A stretch of DNA of 64,000 nucleotides from Diploscapter coronatus (taxonomy: Eukaryota > Nematoda > Chromadorea > Rhabditida > Rhabditidae): the NCBI GenBank assembly GCA_964036155.1, contig OZ038422.1:61899201-61963200 (forward strand), read 5' to 3'. Of this stretch, positions 50,663-64,000 are shown piece after piece. The notes beneath the pieces were generated by a model. That model worked only from the letters and a program-made list of their open reading frames with translations. It did no database searches and was not told the origin of the DNA. Positions within the stretch are counted from its first letter, which is position 1. Every line of letters starts with the position of its first letter. A program made the position numbers and the translations under genes.

Positions 50663-52636
50663 TTAGTAGCGCTGAAACTTTCTACATTCATTCTATTTTC
50701 GAATGCTATGAATTTCATTTTCCTTCTTAAAGCATACAATTGGTTCTTGATGCATTCTTTTTTCCATAAAATCAATCATTTCATTTTTCAAATTCACAAA
50801 ATACACCCTTTTAATTTTTATAAAAATTCAATCCTATAAAATTAGTAAGACCTACCCTCTTTCTATCCTTGTCGTGCTTCTCCCTCTCTCTGTCTCTATC
50901 GCGATCTCTTCTATCTCTGTCTGAGTCTCTGCTCTCCCTGTGATGCCGGCTCTCTCGCTCCCTCTCCTTGTCCCGTCTGTCGCGAGAGCGACTGCGTTTG
51001 CGGTCACGGGAGCGGGATCTGGAATTTACGGTAATTAAAAAATCAATATTATTGCAGGTTCTATTTTTAAAGATTGAAGACATTTGAACAATCATGATTT
51101 GTTTTGAAGAAAATCTACCATAACGAGTTGCTTTTCTTTCAATTATAAAAAAAAGCCTATGAAAATTTAAAATTAGATTTCAAAATCTTACCTTTTCCTC
51201 TCCCTCTCCTTGTCTCTGTCAGCCCGCCTTTCTCTCTCTTTATCCCTGTCACCGCTGTTCTCTTTGACAGATCGTCTTCTGGCTTCTCGCTCCTGCTCCA
51301 TTTTGTCAACCTGTTCCTGAAATGATTTTTAAAATTAAATTTTCAAAATCAGTTATGTTTAAATAAAGTTTTGGAAATTGGACCTGGATTCTCAGATAGG
51401 CAATGTGAAGTTTGCCGCTGAGATGGTCGTCGATTCTTTGCGGAGCGTCATTCGTCAACATGAAACAGCCACAGACCTGAAAATTTCATTTTAAGCATCA
51501 ACAAAAATCCAAAATAAATATATCTTTATTTTGCTTTAAATGTTACCTGGCAAACTTGCATCTGCTTATTGCCCTGTGAAATGGCGTCTTCAAACAGGAC
51601 GGCCCTTTGCTTTTCATCTTCCATTTTCACTTCCTCTTCATCCAGAGCGTTCTTTTCTTGCTGCAAATTATCATAGTTTCAAAGTTCAAAATAAAAGATA
51701 CCGTAAGCTCATCAGCCCTTGAAACGGCAGACTCGGCCGCACCGACGTTCCCCCTGGCGCCTTCTTTCTGAAATAATATTTCCCTTTAGTTTTATTATTT
51801 TTAAATTTATTTTCGAATTTATCCTAATTTTACCTGAGCTTCGTCCATGAGTTGTTCAATGGAACGAATTATCGAGTCTCGTTTCTCGGTGAGTTCGGCC
51901 TTCTTTCGATCGTACAACTCGTTTGTGCTGCTGGTTTCTCCTGTAAAATTTTTAAAGCTTACTTTTATAGTGTAGCATAAATTAAAAGCTACATATAAAA
52001 ATTAGAATAATCCATTTTTAAAATATTTTTAAGATATGCTTTGTAGAAATTATCATAATTCCGAAAAGATTAATAAAAATTGAAAAAAAATCAATTTTGG
52101 ATAATCTCTTTATTTTCCTACCTTGAGTCATCAGAAGACGTTCTTCGTGTTTCTCGATTTTCCGTCGAACCTCGTTGTGCAGCCTTCTGATTCTGTCCAG
52201 GAATTTCTCCTCATAGCCGAGTCGACCTTTCCTGTTGCTTTCCTGAAAACTATTTATTCGAATTTTTCTAGGTTTAAAAATGTCGTACCTGGTACTTTTT
52301 GCGGAGAGATTCGTCGTGAATTGAATACGGACAAAAGCCCATGTCGTTTTTGGTGTTGCGGAACTGAAAATGCAAAATTCAAAAAATATAAATTAAAGAA
52401 TCAGATAAGAATGATTTTTAAAAGTTTCTTATTTTCAACCCTACCGAATCGTAGGTGCAAAATCCGGCCAGGAAATCCTTGCAGACGTCCGGATGATCGT
52501 AATCGAGGTCGACTTTCTAAAAATAGAATATTTAAAGTCGGCTTTTCTAAGTTTTTAAAAATCGCACCTCCCCGGGCAGAGCGTTCCTGGACGGGCCCAT
52601 CAGCTCGTTGAGCATTTGTGCCATGAAGTCCGTCAT
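50663..52636 (-). CDS. LUC7L3: LUC7L3-type U1 snRNP-associated splicing factor
   Basis: Takes part in 5' splice-site selection with U1 snRNP in the nucleus. The start MTDFMAQMLNELMGPSRNAL follows a TTTTCAG acceptor. The first LUC7 zinc finger is CCCH-type (CKDFLAGFCTYDSFRNTKND, then MGFCPYSIHDESLR). Helical coiled-coil exons follow (FLDRIRRLHNEVRRKIEKHE). The second finger is C2H2-type (VCQVCGCFMLTNDAPQRIDD, then HLSGKLHIAYLRIQEQV). The C-terminus is a long RE/RD/RS-rich tail (RSRDRKRSRSRDRRDKERER). The 3' end is uncertain. A donor at AGG|GTAGGT can join an exon encoding RY and a stop at 50663; reading through instead ends at 50811. It is divergent from UFM1 with 235 bp between start codons. 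Confidence 0.88.
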
Positions 52637-52871
52637 TTTGGCCTGAAAATTCCAAAAAATAGAAAATCCTCGAAAAAAACGAAGAAGTCTTCCGAAAATC
52701 GAGCACAAATGCACATGGGCGGGGTGAGAGAAATCAATTTTGCAATGTTGCCCCTCGATTTTCCACTTCTTTCTACACTTGGAATTTTGCCATTCGCCTA
52801 ATTATCGTTAATTATATCGATTTAGTTGGGGTAGTTATCTCGCTAACTAGGGTAATTAAGGTAATTATAGG
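52637..52871. promoter_or_regulatory. Shared upstream region of LUC7L3 (-) and UFM1 (+)
   Basis: Only 235 bp separate the two start codons, and both have an acceptor-like AG within about 10 bases. The region must carry both promoters or outrons. Repeated GGTAATTA/TAATTA motifs lie near the UFM1 side. Confidence 0.4.
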
Positions 52872-53514
52872 ATGTCGGAAGCGGCACCGAGTTCCGGCTC
52901 GAGCAAAGTCACCTTCAAGATCACCCTGACCAGCGATCCAAAATTGCCCTTCAAAGTGTAATATTTTTAAAATTACTTTTGAAAATCTATATATTTGGAA
53001 ATAAAATATTCCTAATGTAGAAAATTTTGTGAAAAAAATAAAATAAAATTTCAAAAAATAATAATAAAAGGGTGGACAAATAATGTCTAATGACGCAATT
53101 TTAATTCCTCTAAAATTTTCCAGTTTATCGGTGCCGGAATCGACGCCCTTCACAGCGGTGCTAAAATTCGCCGCCGAAGAGTTCAAAGTGCCAGCGGCGA
53201 CGTCTGCGATAATCACGAATGATGGCGTAGGTCGGTATTTAAAAAATTTCATTTTTTACATTTTGAAAGGTCAATTTACTTTCCTTTTATGAAAGAATGT
53301 AGATAAATGAACTTTGAAAGAAGTTAAATTATCCTTTTGTACTTTTATGGCCATAGAAAGTCGCTATATTTCCTTGTCTGAATTTTCCAAGAAATCACTT
53401 GTCTCGAAGAAAAGGCTTGCAGGAATCAACCCCTCCCAGTCTGCCGGCAACATTTTCCTGAAGCACGGCTCCGAATTGAGGCTGATTCCGAGGGACCGCG
53501 TAGGAAGCATATGA
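52872..53514 (+). CDS. ufm-1: Ubiquitin-fold modifier 1 (UFM1) precursor
   Basis: A ubiquitin-like protein conjugated by UBA5, UFC1 and UFL1, notably to ribosomes at the ER. Three exons give [80 protein letters not shown] and [14 protein letters not shown]. This is nearly identical to human UFM1 apart from a slightly longer N-terminus. The mature C-terminus is the Gly in RVG; the two-residue SI is the propeptide to be removed by UFSP-type protease. TOMM7 follows on the same strand, and a possible AATAAA lies at 53721. Confidence 0.97.
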
Positions 53515-53849
53515 AATTGCCCCGTAATCTGGGTAAATGACGTTGGAAAGCGTCGATTTTACGTCACTTTTCCAAAATATCGATTTCCTTTCGCTTAAAT
53601 TATTTGTTCCCTGTTGAAATTTCATTATTTCTCGCCAGAACTATCAGTTCATTTTTACCTACTTGTTTTGGGTTGTGGTTTGCAGATTTTCAAGTCTCTA
53701 TTGAGGGCTGAGGTGCTTTTAATAAATGATTTTCTAGAATTTTGAACAAATTTTGAGTCTTACTCGGTTTGAACCGGTGGCATATTTTATTTTTTCCCAA
53801 ATCTTGCAATTTTACTACTTGACTTAAAGACCGTTTATTTTTCAGAACA
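53515..53849. other. UFM1-TOMM7 intercistronic region
   Basis: 335 bp with AATAAA at 53721-53726 and a TTTTTCAG acceptor four bases before the TOMM7 ATG, about 120 bp later. This is the usual spacing in an SL2-type nematode operon. Confidence 0.55.
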
Positions 53850-54387
53850 ATGTCTCCTCTTATCAAATTGTCTCCTTCGTCCAAGGCGCTCGTCAGCAAG
53901 ACCGTCTCCATTTCGACTTTTCTCGTTCAGGTATTTTTTTGGGAAATACTCGCAAAATCCTAGCTTTTCAAAAATTGACCGTTGTTCAATAGAAAACTTG
54001 ACCGATTTTCTAAAATAAAATACCCCTACAAATTTCACTAATTTTCTATCGAAAAAATACGCAATAATCCGAAAACTACCGTAATCCCAAGTATTCTAAT
54101 TTCAGTGGGGCTTCGTCCCGTTCGTCGTCTATTTGGGCTTCCGTCTGGGAGGCGACGGGCCTCAGGGGGTGAGTTTAAACAAAAATCTGCCAATGATAAA
54201 AGATAGGTCTAAAACCGGGGGTGGGACTCCAATAAGTTAAACGAGAATTTAACTATGATAGTTAAAAGTTGTACTATCGTAGTTTGTTAAGGTTTACTAT
54301 AGTAAAACTCATTTGGGTAGTGTACTTTAATCACCTGCTAATTTTCAGAAATACCCCCTGACTCCGCTAAGTCTGCTGTGGGGATGA
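53850..54387 (+). CDS. tomm-7: TOMM7, small subunit of the mitochondrial import (TOM) complex
   Basis: A tail-anchored outer-membrane protein that tunes TOM complex assembly. Three short exons give MSPLIKLSPSSKALVSKTVS then ISTFLVQ, WGFVPFVVYLGFRLGGDGPQ and the last exon KYPLTPLSLLWG. The WGF-P-V-YLGF membrane segment and the PLSLLWG terminus are diagnostic of TOM7. The total is about 58 residues, the usual size. All junctions are in phase. It follows UFM1 with operon-like spacing; I recall the same gene pair in C. elegans (ZK652). Confidence 0.93.
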
Positions 54388-54955
54388 GGCGAAAATTCGA
54401 AAAATCCGGATTTTCCAGCTTTCAGTTAGGAACTTGAGCATTCTTCGTTAGACATTTTTGTTGTTTCAAAAAATTGTTTTTCGGTATTTTTATTGAGAAT
54501 AAACTAAACTTCATCATGAATCATCAAGTAACGAGAAAGAAGACAATTTTCAAGAAAAAGACCTACTATGTCAAACCTAACATCTAGAATTGTGGAAGAA
54601 GAAAGGGAATCATAAGAAAGTCAACTTGTGATAACAACTTTGGAAATAACAATCAGTAAAATCAAAGAAAAATCAATAACAATGAACCTGCTTTGAAGAA
54701 ACAACAATTTCAAAAATCGATCAAAATCAAACTTCCTAAATTCCTACTGTAGAGCTATTCACGATATTTCTATTCCGGGGGTTTAAAAGTTTTAAAAAGG
54801 GAAAGGGGAATAAAAATGAAAGAGATCTTGGATAGTGGGGTTTTCTAGAATTTTCTGGGAGTTCTAGCAAGAAATGAAAGTCGAATAAATGTTCTGGAAC
54901 CCCCAAATTATTCTAGAATCTCTTCATTTGTTCCAGAAAACCTTCCGGAACCGCT
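54388..54955. other. Intergenic region between convergent TOMM7 and HSP60
   Basis: AT-rich sequence without a recognised exon; it contains the 3' flanks of both genes. Confidence 0.4.
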
Positions 54956-58253
<3,298 letters not shown>

Positions 58254-59017
58254 CGTGATTTGAGATATTGGATGGGGGTTGCGATGAGAGCAAGTTAACA
58301 AGCTGAAACGAAAGATGACTTACTTTAGAAAATCGAGGAAAAAATCGAAGAAATAACGAGGATCTTCTGAGAATAAAGTCGAAAAATTCGAAGAAAAACG
58401 AGAAATTCAGAAGACTTTCTGTAGATAAGTTGTTTTGGAAGTGGCTGAGTTGAAAAACTCGGGAAAATCTCTAAAAATCCCAAATTTTGCCCTCAATTTT
58501 TGAACGATGATGCAATTCGCGGGTGGATTTTCAAAAATTTCACTCCCCCAAAGGATCGTATTTTCCGAGGGAAATGAGTGTTTTTGTGTTCGAGAAAAGT
58601 AGGCCTAGATATGAGCATTTTGGGGTGAAATTGATAAAATCCTTGATAAGATAAGATTTGAAAAATACGAAAGAAAAATGGGCAAAATACGAAGGAGGCG
58701 AAAATAAAAAGGGAGAAAGAAAGGAGGGAAAAGACACGCCCATCGAATTTTCTAGGCGCAATGCGAAAACGCACAGTGTGATAGGGCCACTTGCATCATT
58801 TCAAACAATTTTATTTTTTTCTCACGATTTTTTTTTCCACTTTTGACAATTTTTTGGGAATTTCAGAAACTTTTGAAGGAAAGACGGCTCTGATGTTAAA
58901 AATGTCGTTTTCTGAACTTTCCAAGAAGCTATTTCCTTTGATTTTCTCGACTTAAAACTCTTTCTAACTTTCGCTTTTCAGGCTTTCAAATTCAATTTTT
59001 CATATTCGTCTCAGAAG
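58254..59017. promoter_or_regulatory. Bidirectional region between HSP60 (-) and HSP10 (+)
   Basis: 764 bp separate the start codons of two chaperonin partners. GAA and TTC triplets are frequent (for example near 58380-58420 and 58908-58930), but I could not find a clean run of alternating nGAAn units that would make a convincing heat-shock element. An acceptor (GTCTCAG) lies three bases before the HSP10 ATG. Confidence 0.5.
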
Positions 59018-59852
59018 ATGTTCCTCACCGCCGTGCGTAGATCGGTAAGAAAATTAAAAAATAAATAACTGAAAATAACCTTTCTGGAAAAAGATTTTTG
59101 GGCATCATAAGTCTAAGGAGCCTTTAGAAAGGGAATAAAATAAAATAATTTTACTCTTCCAGTCGAACCTGCTCGGATCGTTCAAGCCACTGTACGACCG
59201 CGTGCTCGTGGAGCGCGTCGCCGTGGAGACGAAGACCAAGGGCGGCATCATGCTCCCCGAGAAGTCACAGGGAAAAGTAGGCTTCTAATTTATTACTTGG
59301 CGTTTTTTTTTTATTTAAAAAATGGCAATCTATTTTCTATAGAAGAAAATAATTTTTTGTCCAAGATATATAATATCTAGAGGATAGAAAAAAGATATGC
59401 TAAATTTTACGGGAAAAAATTATTGAAACATAATAATCTTGCGAAAAAGGCAGGAAAACTACGAAAATAAAAGAGATGATGATAAACTTATTCAGGAAGA
59501 AAAGATTAAAAGAACGTTTCTTTTTAAAATATAAATTTAAAAATGCAGGTCCTCGAAGCGACTGTGATCTCGTGCGGTGCCGGCGGGCGGAACGAAAAGG
59601 GCGACCTGCTGCCGATGAGCGTCAAAGCGGGCGACCGAGTCCTCCTTCCCGAATATGGGGGCGTCAAGGTGCGACTAAAAAATAACTTTTTGGGCTTTGA
59701 AAAATTCTACCCTATATTTTTTCTTTAAATGTTTGAGCAAATTGATCCAGTAAAAGTATATGATTTTAAAAAAATTATTCTTTCAGGTGATGGTCGAGGA
59801 CAAAGAATACTCGATCTTCCGCGAGTCGGATCTGCTCGGCGTCTTCCATTAG
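59018..59852 (+). CDS. HSPE1: Mitochondrial co-chaperonin HSP10 (GroES family)
   Basis: Forms the heptameric lid of the HSP60 chamber in the matrix. MFLTAVRRSSNLLGSFKPLY leads into DRVLVERVAVETKTKGGIML then PEKSQGKVLEATVISCGAGG, the mobile-loop region typical of GroES. NEKGDLLPMSVKAGDRVLLP then EYGGVKVMVEDKEYSIFRES follows, ending DLLGVFH. Length is about 108 residues, with a short N-terminal extension compared with mammalian HSP10. COQ10 follows on the same strand after AATAAA at 60296. Confidence 0.96.
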
Positions 59853-60414
59853 ACGAACGTCATCCTCGTCAAACCGTACACCCTCACATTCTGTAGATGA
59901 GCATCGTCGTCCTCAAACCATTCGGTTCAAAATTTCAATTCCCCAACCAGACTCGTAACCTTTCCACACCCCGCGTATCCCCGCATGAATGAGACAGCTC
60001 GTCTTAACGAGAGACGGAAAGAAGACATGCTCTTTTCCTTTCTCGAAAATGTGCGCTATCTCATTTCACGCGATTTACCACGATTAGAAATGTTGCAAGT
60101 CTGTTCCCAATTTCGGTCTCATTTTGATGATTTTTTTTAAATTTTAGTGACAATTAGGGTTATCAATTACCATTTTACAGTAGGAAATTAGGATTTTCTT
60201 TTTTTTCTCCAGAAAATTGTTGATTTTTACGGATTTTTGCACATTTCTTTATTTCTTTCTTTGTTGATTTGTTATATTCCAGAAAAAGTACTCGGAATAA
60301 ATTTTTTTTCTTTCATTTTCTAAGATTTAAGAAAATAAGAAAATTGGTATCTTTCCAAAGAAAGCTTAACTTTTGTTTTGTTGGAAAATCTGAAAAACTG
60401 AATGTTACTTTTAG
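59853..60414. other. HSP10-COQ10 intergenic region
   Basis: T-rich 3' flank of HSP10. AATAAA at 60296-60301 lies about 115 bp before the TTTTAG acceptor that abuts the COQ10 ATG, a spacing compatible with an operon. Confidence 0.45.
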
Positions 60415-61474
60415 ATGCTCGCTAAAATATCGAAATTTCGGGGTTTGCCCTCATTTTCGAAACGGTGCTACAGCCGGTCGAACATCATGGAATACGAGGA
60501 GAAGCGGATCATTGGGTATTTCGTTCAAAAATTTTCAAAGATAGCAAAACCCCAAAGATTATTTTCTGAGGAAGAATAATTGAAGAAAAACTAACTTTCC
60601 GAGGAAGATGAAGATCTCGAGTTTTCTAAAGTAGGAAAAAATCTTTAGCTACTCCCGAGAAAGAATGTTCGATGTGGTCGCGGATGTTGCCGAGTACAAG
60701 CACTTCATCCCGTGGTGTCGTGACTCGACTGTGTTCGACTCGAAAGACAACACCAAATTGGCTAAACTCGCAATCGGATTCCCTCCAATCATGGAATCGT
60801 ACACCAGCAGAGTAATTATGCTAAGGCCGTCTATTGTTAAGGTAGATTGAATTTATCGAGTAATAAAGGATTATTCTAGCTTTGTCCATCAAATTCCCCT
60901 TAAAATCACTAAACTTTATTATTTTTGATTCGAAGAAGGTTTACTTTAGAGTGTTGGAATGCGTTGAATTTAACCAAACTTTCCAAAATATTATATTTTC
61001 AGTCCACCGTGGTATGCGATAGTTTATTCAAGACACTAGAGACGTCGTTCATTTTCTCCGAAGGGAAACAGGTAGCAGTGTTTAATTTCTTCTGAAATTT
61101 GTTTAAAAATAGAAAAATTTCAGCTCGACACCTGCCACTTGCACTATCACCTCCAATTCGAGTTCAAATCAAGTCTCCACGCTCAATTCGCGCACTTATT
61201 CTTCGATAAAGGTGTGAATTTTCAAATTTCCAAAAGTTCTGAAAATAGCCCTTTGATATAAGAATATGCCCCATTGCTAAATTTTAATGGGATATCTTCT
61301 AAAATTTAGCAAAAGTGCATTTTCACTTTGTAAAATATGAATATTTATAAATTTATCGTTAAAAATGCAGTAGTCAAAGCCATGGTCGGAGCCTTTCTAA
61401 ACAGAGCCGAAGAACTACATGGAAAGCCCACAATTCCACATGAAAAACCGCAGATTTTACATTATCAATCTTAA
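60415..61474 (+). CDS. coq-10: Coenzyme Q-binding protein COQ10 (START domain)
   Basis: A mitochondrial inner-membrane polyketide-cyclase/START-domain protein that binds coenzyme Q and supports respiration. The ATG directly follows a TTTTAG acceptor. The N-terminus MLAKISKFRGLPSFSKRCYS is a mitochondrial presequence. Core blocks are YSRERMFDVVADVAEYKHFI then PWCRDSTVF, LAIGFPPIMESYTSRVIM, then SLFKTLETSFIFSEGK, HLHYHLQFEFKSSLHAQFAH and MVGAFLNRAEELHGKPTIPH. The fold motifs V..V..Y..F.PWC and FE.R/K...H are those of COQ10. About 200 residues, complete. Confidence 0.93.
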
Positions 61475-61996
61475 AAGTTCATTGTTTATAATTTATTCTT
61501 CTTAAATTAGACATAATTTACACCGGTGTGTCATGTAAAATAGAAATTCGCTAGACGATAAAGTAACTCTTAAAATTTAAACTAGTTCTAAAAAGTACAA
61601 AACTCCTAGGTTCTTGAGATCTGAGAAGCAGTATTATTGCTTTTAGACATCGAAGTGATTAGATTATGCATTGATTTAAAAATAAACTTAATTTAAATAA
61701 TCTACCCAAAATATGGTCATCTCTAGTTATTCTTGAAACGAATAAGTGAATTTCAGTTATGGCATGAAAATAATAACAAGATAAATAAGTTAATAATTTT
61801 TGATATAACCTCTACAATAAGTTAAAGCTCCTATGTTTCGCATGGAAAATGTATGCTTCGAGCAAAATTCGTAACTTTATTAGCAAAACTTGATAAATTA
61901 GAATCACGACATATCGAAGGGTCTTTTGCATCGTTACTCATTTTGCTTCATTGAAATAACGTGGTTTCTGATAGTAGAGTAATCAAGCTTTGAGTT
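61475..61996. other. Intergenic region between convergent COQ10 and transporter
   Basis: AT-rich, no exon or structured element recognised. Confidence 0.4.
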
Positions 61997-63670
61997 TTAC
62001 TGATACGAGCTGACATATCGATCGTAAGCGTCTTGCTGAGGGTCGGACTCCTGATTTATGGCCCCGTAGTTGCTGTTCATTACTGACGTGGTATTGAACG
62101 CATCTGTGATTTTACCGTCCCTTGTAGTGGTCGGTAATCCTTGCGGCGCTAAAATCGTCCGTATTTGTTGTTTTTGGTGAATTTTTTTACCCATTATGTC
62201 CATATCTTCTTCGTTTTCGAACATGTTGGCACTGTACTTGATGCCTTCGTATTTGAAGAAGCGGTTGAGAAAGTAGCTTCCACCGCACATAATGCCGCAC
62301 AGACAAGCGTACATGAAGAACGTCATGCGCGAGCCTGAATTTCGCTATTTCATTTTATCCCTGTATTTTTTTCTATTTTCAGGTACTCACCAACATTCGA
62401 GATGATCCACCCTCCCAGAATACTTCCGACTCCTCGTCCCAGGCCATTGTAGGACAATTGCAGAATGTATTGAGATGACGACTTCACTTGAGGGGGAGAG
62501 ATTAGCGAAATGTACGACGTCGCAGTCGCCCATGTCGTTGCGAGACAGACTCCCTGAAAAAGCAGGCTCATTTTGAAACTATTTCAGAAAATTCACCTGC
62601 AGCATTTGCAAAGGAACGACCATCCAAGGGTTGTCGAGGACCGAGAGAATCAAGAACCGAACGACGTTCGTCGCCAAGCACATGTACATCACCTGAAAAT
62701 TTCGAAGTCCTGGGTTTTTCTCAATTTTCCTCCTACCCTAACATGTCCAAATTTGTTGATGATCTTGTAGGTGTAGAAATAGGATATGATTTCAGCGGTG
62801 TGATTCGTCACTGATAGGATACCAAACAGTACGGGCGATCCTCCGATATCCTGAAATTTGGTTTCTACAAAGTTTCACTGATTCAAAAAAAATACCTGAA
62901 GATGCCAGAAGAGGAACGAGAATATGAGTCCAGCGCCAAAGCCCATAGTGACGACTGATAGGAGATAGATAACGGCATGAGGACTGGCTAGAGCTTTGAA
63001 AGCTACGAAGGTGCTGTTCTCACCGGTAGCCTGAGTTTTTGCATTTCAAAAGTGCTAGTAAAGTGAATTTACCTGCAACTGTCTTGCCCGAGCCTTTTCG
63101 GCGACGGCATGCGCGACTTCATGCTCGCGAGTGTCCATGACCAGTCCATGCACTTCGTCCGGTCGAGCTGTGCCTTCGTCGAACTTTAGCTTCATTGCTG
63201 AAGTTTTTCTTTAATCTTTGAGGACAAGATCTCAGACAAACCTAGCAGCAAAGCGCCGACCATGAAGATGCTGCACATGACGAAGCAGAGCACGTAGTTC
63301 TTCTCCGTTGTGTCAGCGGTGGGACACGGATGGTTTCGAAACGTATCCGAGTAGTCCAATCCAATACCCATCACGAACATAGCCAATCCCCAGCCGACGG
63401 ACGCGAAAAGACGAATTTTGCCGAACTGCAAGACATACACTGAGTCTCAGTTTAAAATACTGAGGTCTATACTTCTCTCGGTGTATCCTTGACCGCTTGT
63501 AGCGTGGCTGCATCCGCAAGGGGTAATGCTGGAGAAGACGCAAATTCACCAAGTGCTATGAGTAACCACAACAGCATGAAGGCTTGTTCCACTGCGGGTT
63601 GCCGATAGACTCGACTTGAGTGCGGTGGGGACACCAAAACACCAAACTCGAGCTCATCGTAGTTACAAAC
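61997..63670 (-). CDS. MFSD6-like major facilitator transporter, 5' end missing
   Basis: A multi-pass membrane protein of the MFS_1_like (MFSD6) group; substrate unknown. The first visible exon starts VCNYDELEFGVLVSPPHSSR at an acceptor (TTTAG), so upstream exons are outside the window. Following blocks are FMLLWLLIALGEFASSPALP, LADAATLQAVKDTPRE, FGKIRLFASVGWGLAMFVMG, CFVMCSIFMVGALLLGLSEI, LFQGVCLATTWATATSYISL, YNGLGRGVGSILGGWIISNV and FFMYACLCGIMCGGSYFLNR. The pattern R-L-W/F-A-S-G-W-G and L-Y/F-G-V...A-T-S-Y fits MFSD6. The cytosolic tail is polar and ends YDRYVSSYQ. Confidence 0.8.
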
Positions 63671-64000
63671 CTAAATTTCATGCTCTCAATATTGAATTCA
63701 TCCAGCTTTAAGACGCTGTGATGAATAATTTGTGCAACTTTCATACATAGAGAATTGCCTTCCTTTTATAGATATTCTTCAGAAATTCAGTTTCTTTCGC
63801 CTTTTATTGAACCAAGGAAATTAGAATTTCGAGGGCTTGGAAGAGTCAAAATGAAGCACTTGGATTATGTGAAACGGGATAGTCGAGAGAAAGAGCGGTT
63901 GAAGAGAGTTGGACCAAGCCGACGAGATAATTGCTAGATGCATTTAAAGTTGATGGCGAGAGAGCATGGGGAAAGAGTGCTGCACATAAGTATTTACCCC
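63671..64000. other. Upstream sequence of the transporter gene
   Basis: Probably an intron of the MFSD6-like gene. No coding exon in the right phase was recognised up to the window edge. Confidence 0.35.

Noticed and set aside
58254..59017. Heat-shock elements between HSP60 and HSP10
   Set aside because: GAA/TTC triplets are common but spacing does not give a clear alternating 5-bp array by eye.

Overview
The window is nuclear DNA from a free-living, rhabditid-type nematode. It is AT-rich and gene-dense. Genes are split into many short exons by roughly 45-100 bp introns ending in TTTTCAG or TTTTAG. Many start codons lie a few bases after such an acceptor, as expected for spliced-leader trans-splicing, and several gene pairs have the spacing of nematode operons. 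A cuticle collagen and DB-module proteins also point to nematodes. As I recall, the C. elegans counterparts of GrpE, PPH-6, AUP1, RPL-3, DLC-1, PPTC7, HSP-60, chaperonin-10, UFM-1, TOMM-7 and COQ-10 all sit on chromosome III, so this is probably part of the same ancestral linkage block. Gene models below were assembled by eye from splice sites and reading phase; no alignment was run.

Layout. 1-2.5 kb: 5' part of a cuticle collagen (-). 4.2-9.2 kb (-): probable operon GrpE, a 45-codon small ORF, and the PP6 catalytic subunit. 9.6-11.8 kb (+): AUP1. 12.6-14.6 kb (-): a secreted proline-rich protein of unknown function. 15.7-18.0 kb (+): ribosomal protein L3. 18.8-19.3 kb (-): dynein light chain LC8. 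20.9-24.5 kb: two divergent paralogous DB-module secreted proteins. 25.7-27.8 kb (-): mitochondrial PP2C phosphatase PPTC7. 27.8-33 kb: long AT-rich region with regulatory-looking clusters and early exons of a multi-pass membrane protein ending at 34.5 kb (+). 35.1-36.5 kb (-): hydroxypyruvate isomerase. 38.4-41.3 kb (+): secreted S9 serine peptidase. 41.8-43.7 kb (-): SIKE/FGFR1OP2-type coiled-coil protein. 44.1-49.5 kb (-): a kelch gene, an Hsp70 ATPase domain joined to a second kelch domain, and a broken third kelch fragment. 50.7-52.6 kb (-): LUC7L3-type splicing factor. 52.9-54.4 kb (+): UFM1 and TOMM7. 55.0-59.9 kb: HSP60 (-) and HSP10 (+) head to head. 60.4-61.5 kb (+): COQ10. 62.0 kb to the end (-): MFSD6-like transporter, 5' end outside the window.

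How genes work together. Mitochondrial proteostasis is over-represented: GrpE (mtHsp70 nucleotide exchange), HSP60/HSP10 (matrix folding chamber), TOMM7 (import), PPTC7 (matrix phosphatase) and COQ10 (coenzyme Q handling). HSP60 and HSP10 diverge from one 0.8 kb intergenic region, as in many animals. The most unusual locus is 44.1-49.5 kb, where a complete Hsp70 nucleotide-binding domain runs, through phase-consistent short introns, into a kelch propeller instead of the Hsp70 substrate-binding domain. No tRNA, rRNA, CRISPR or intact transposon was recognised.
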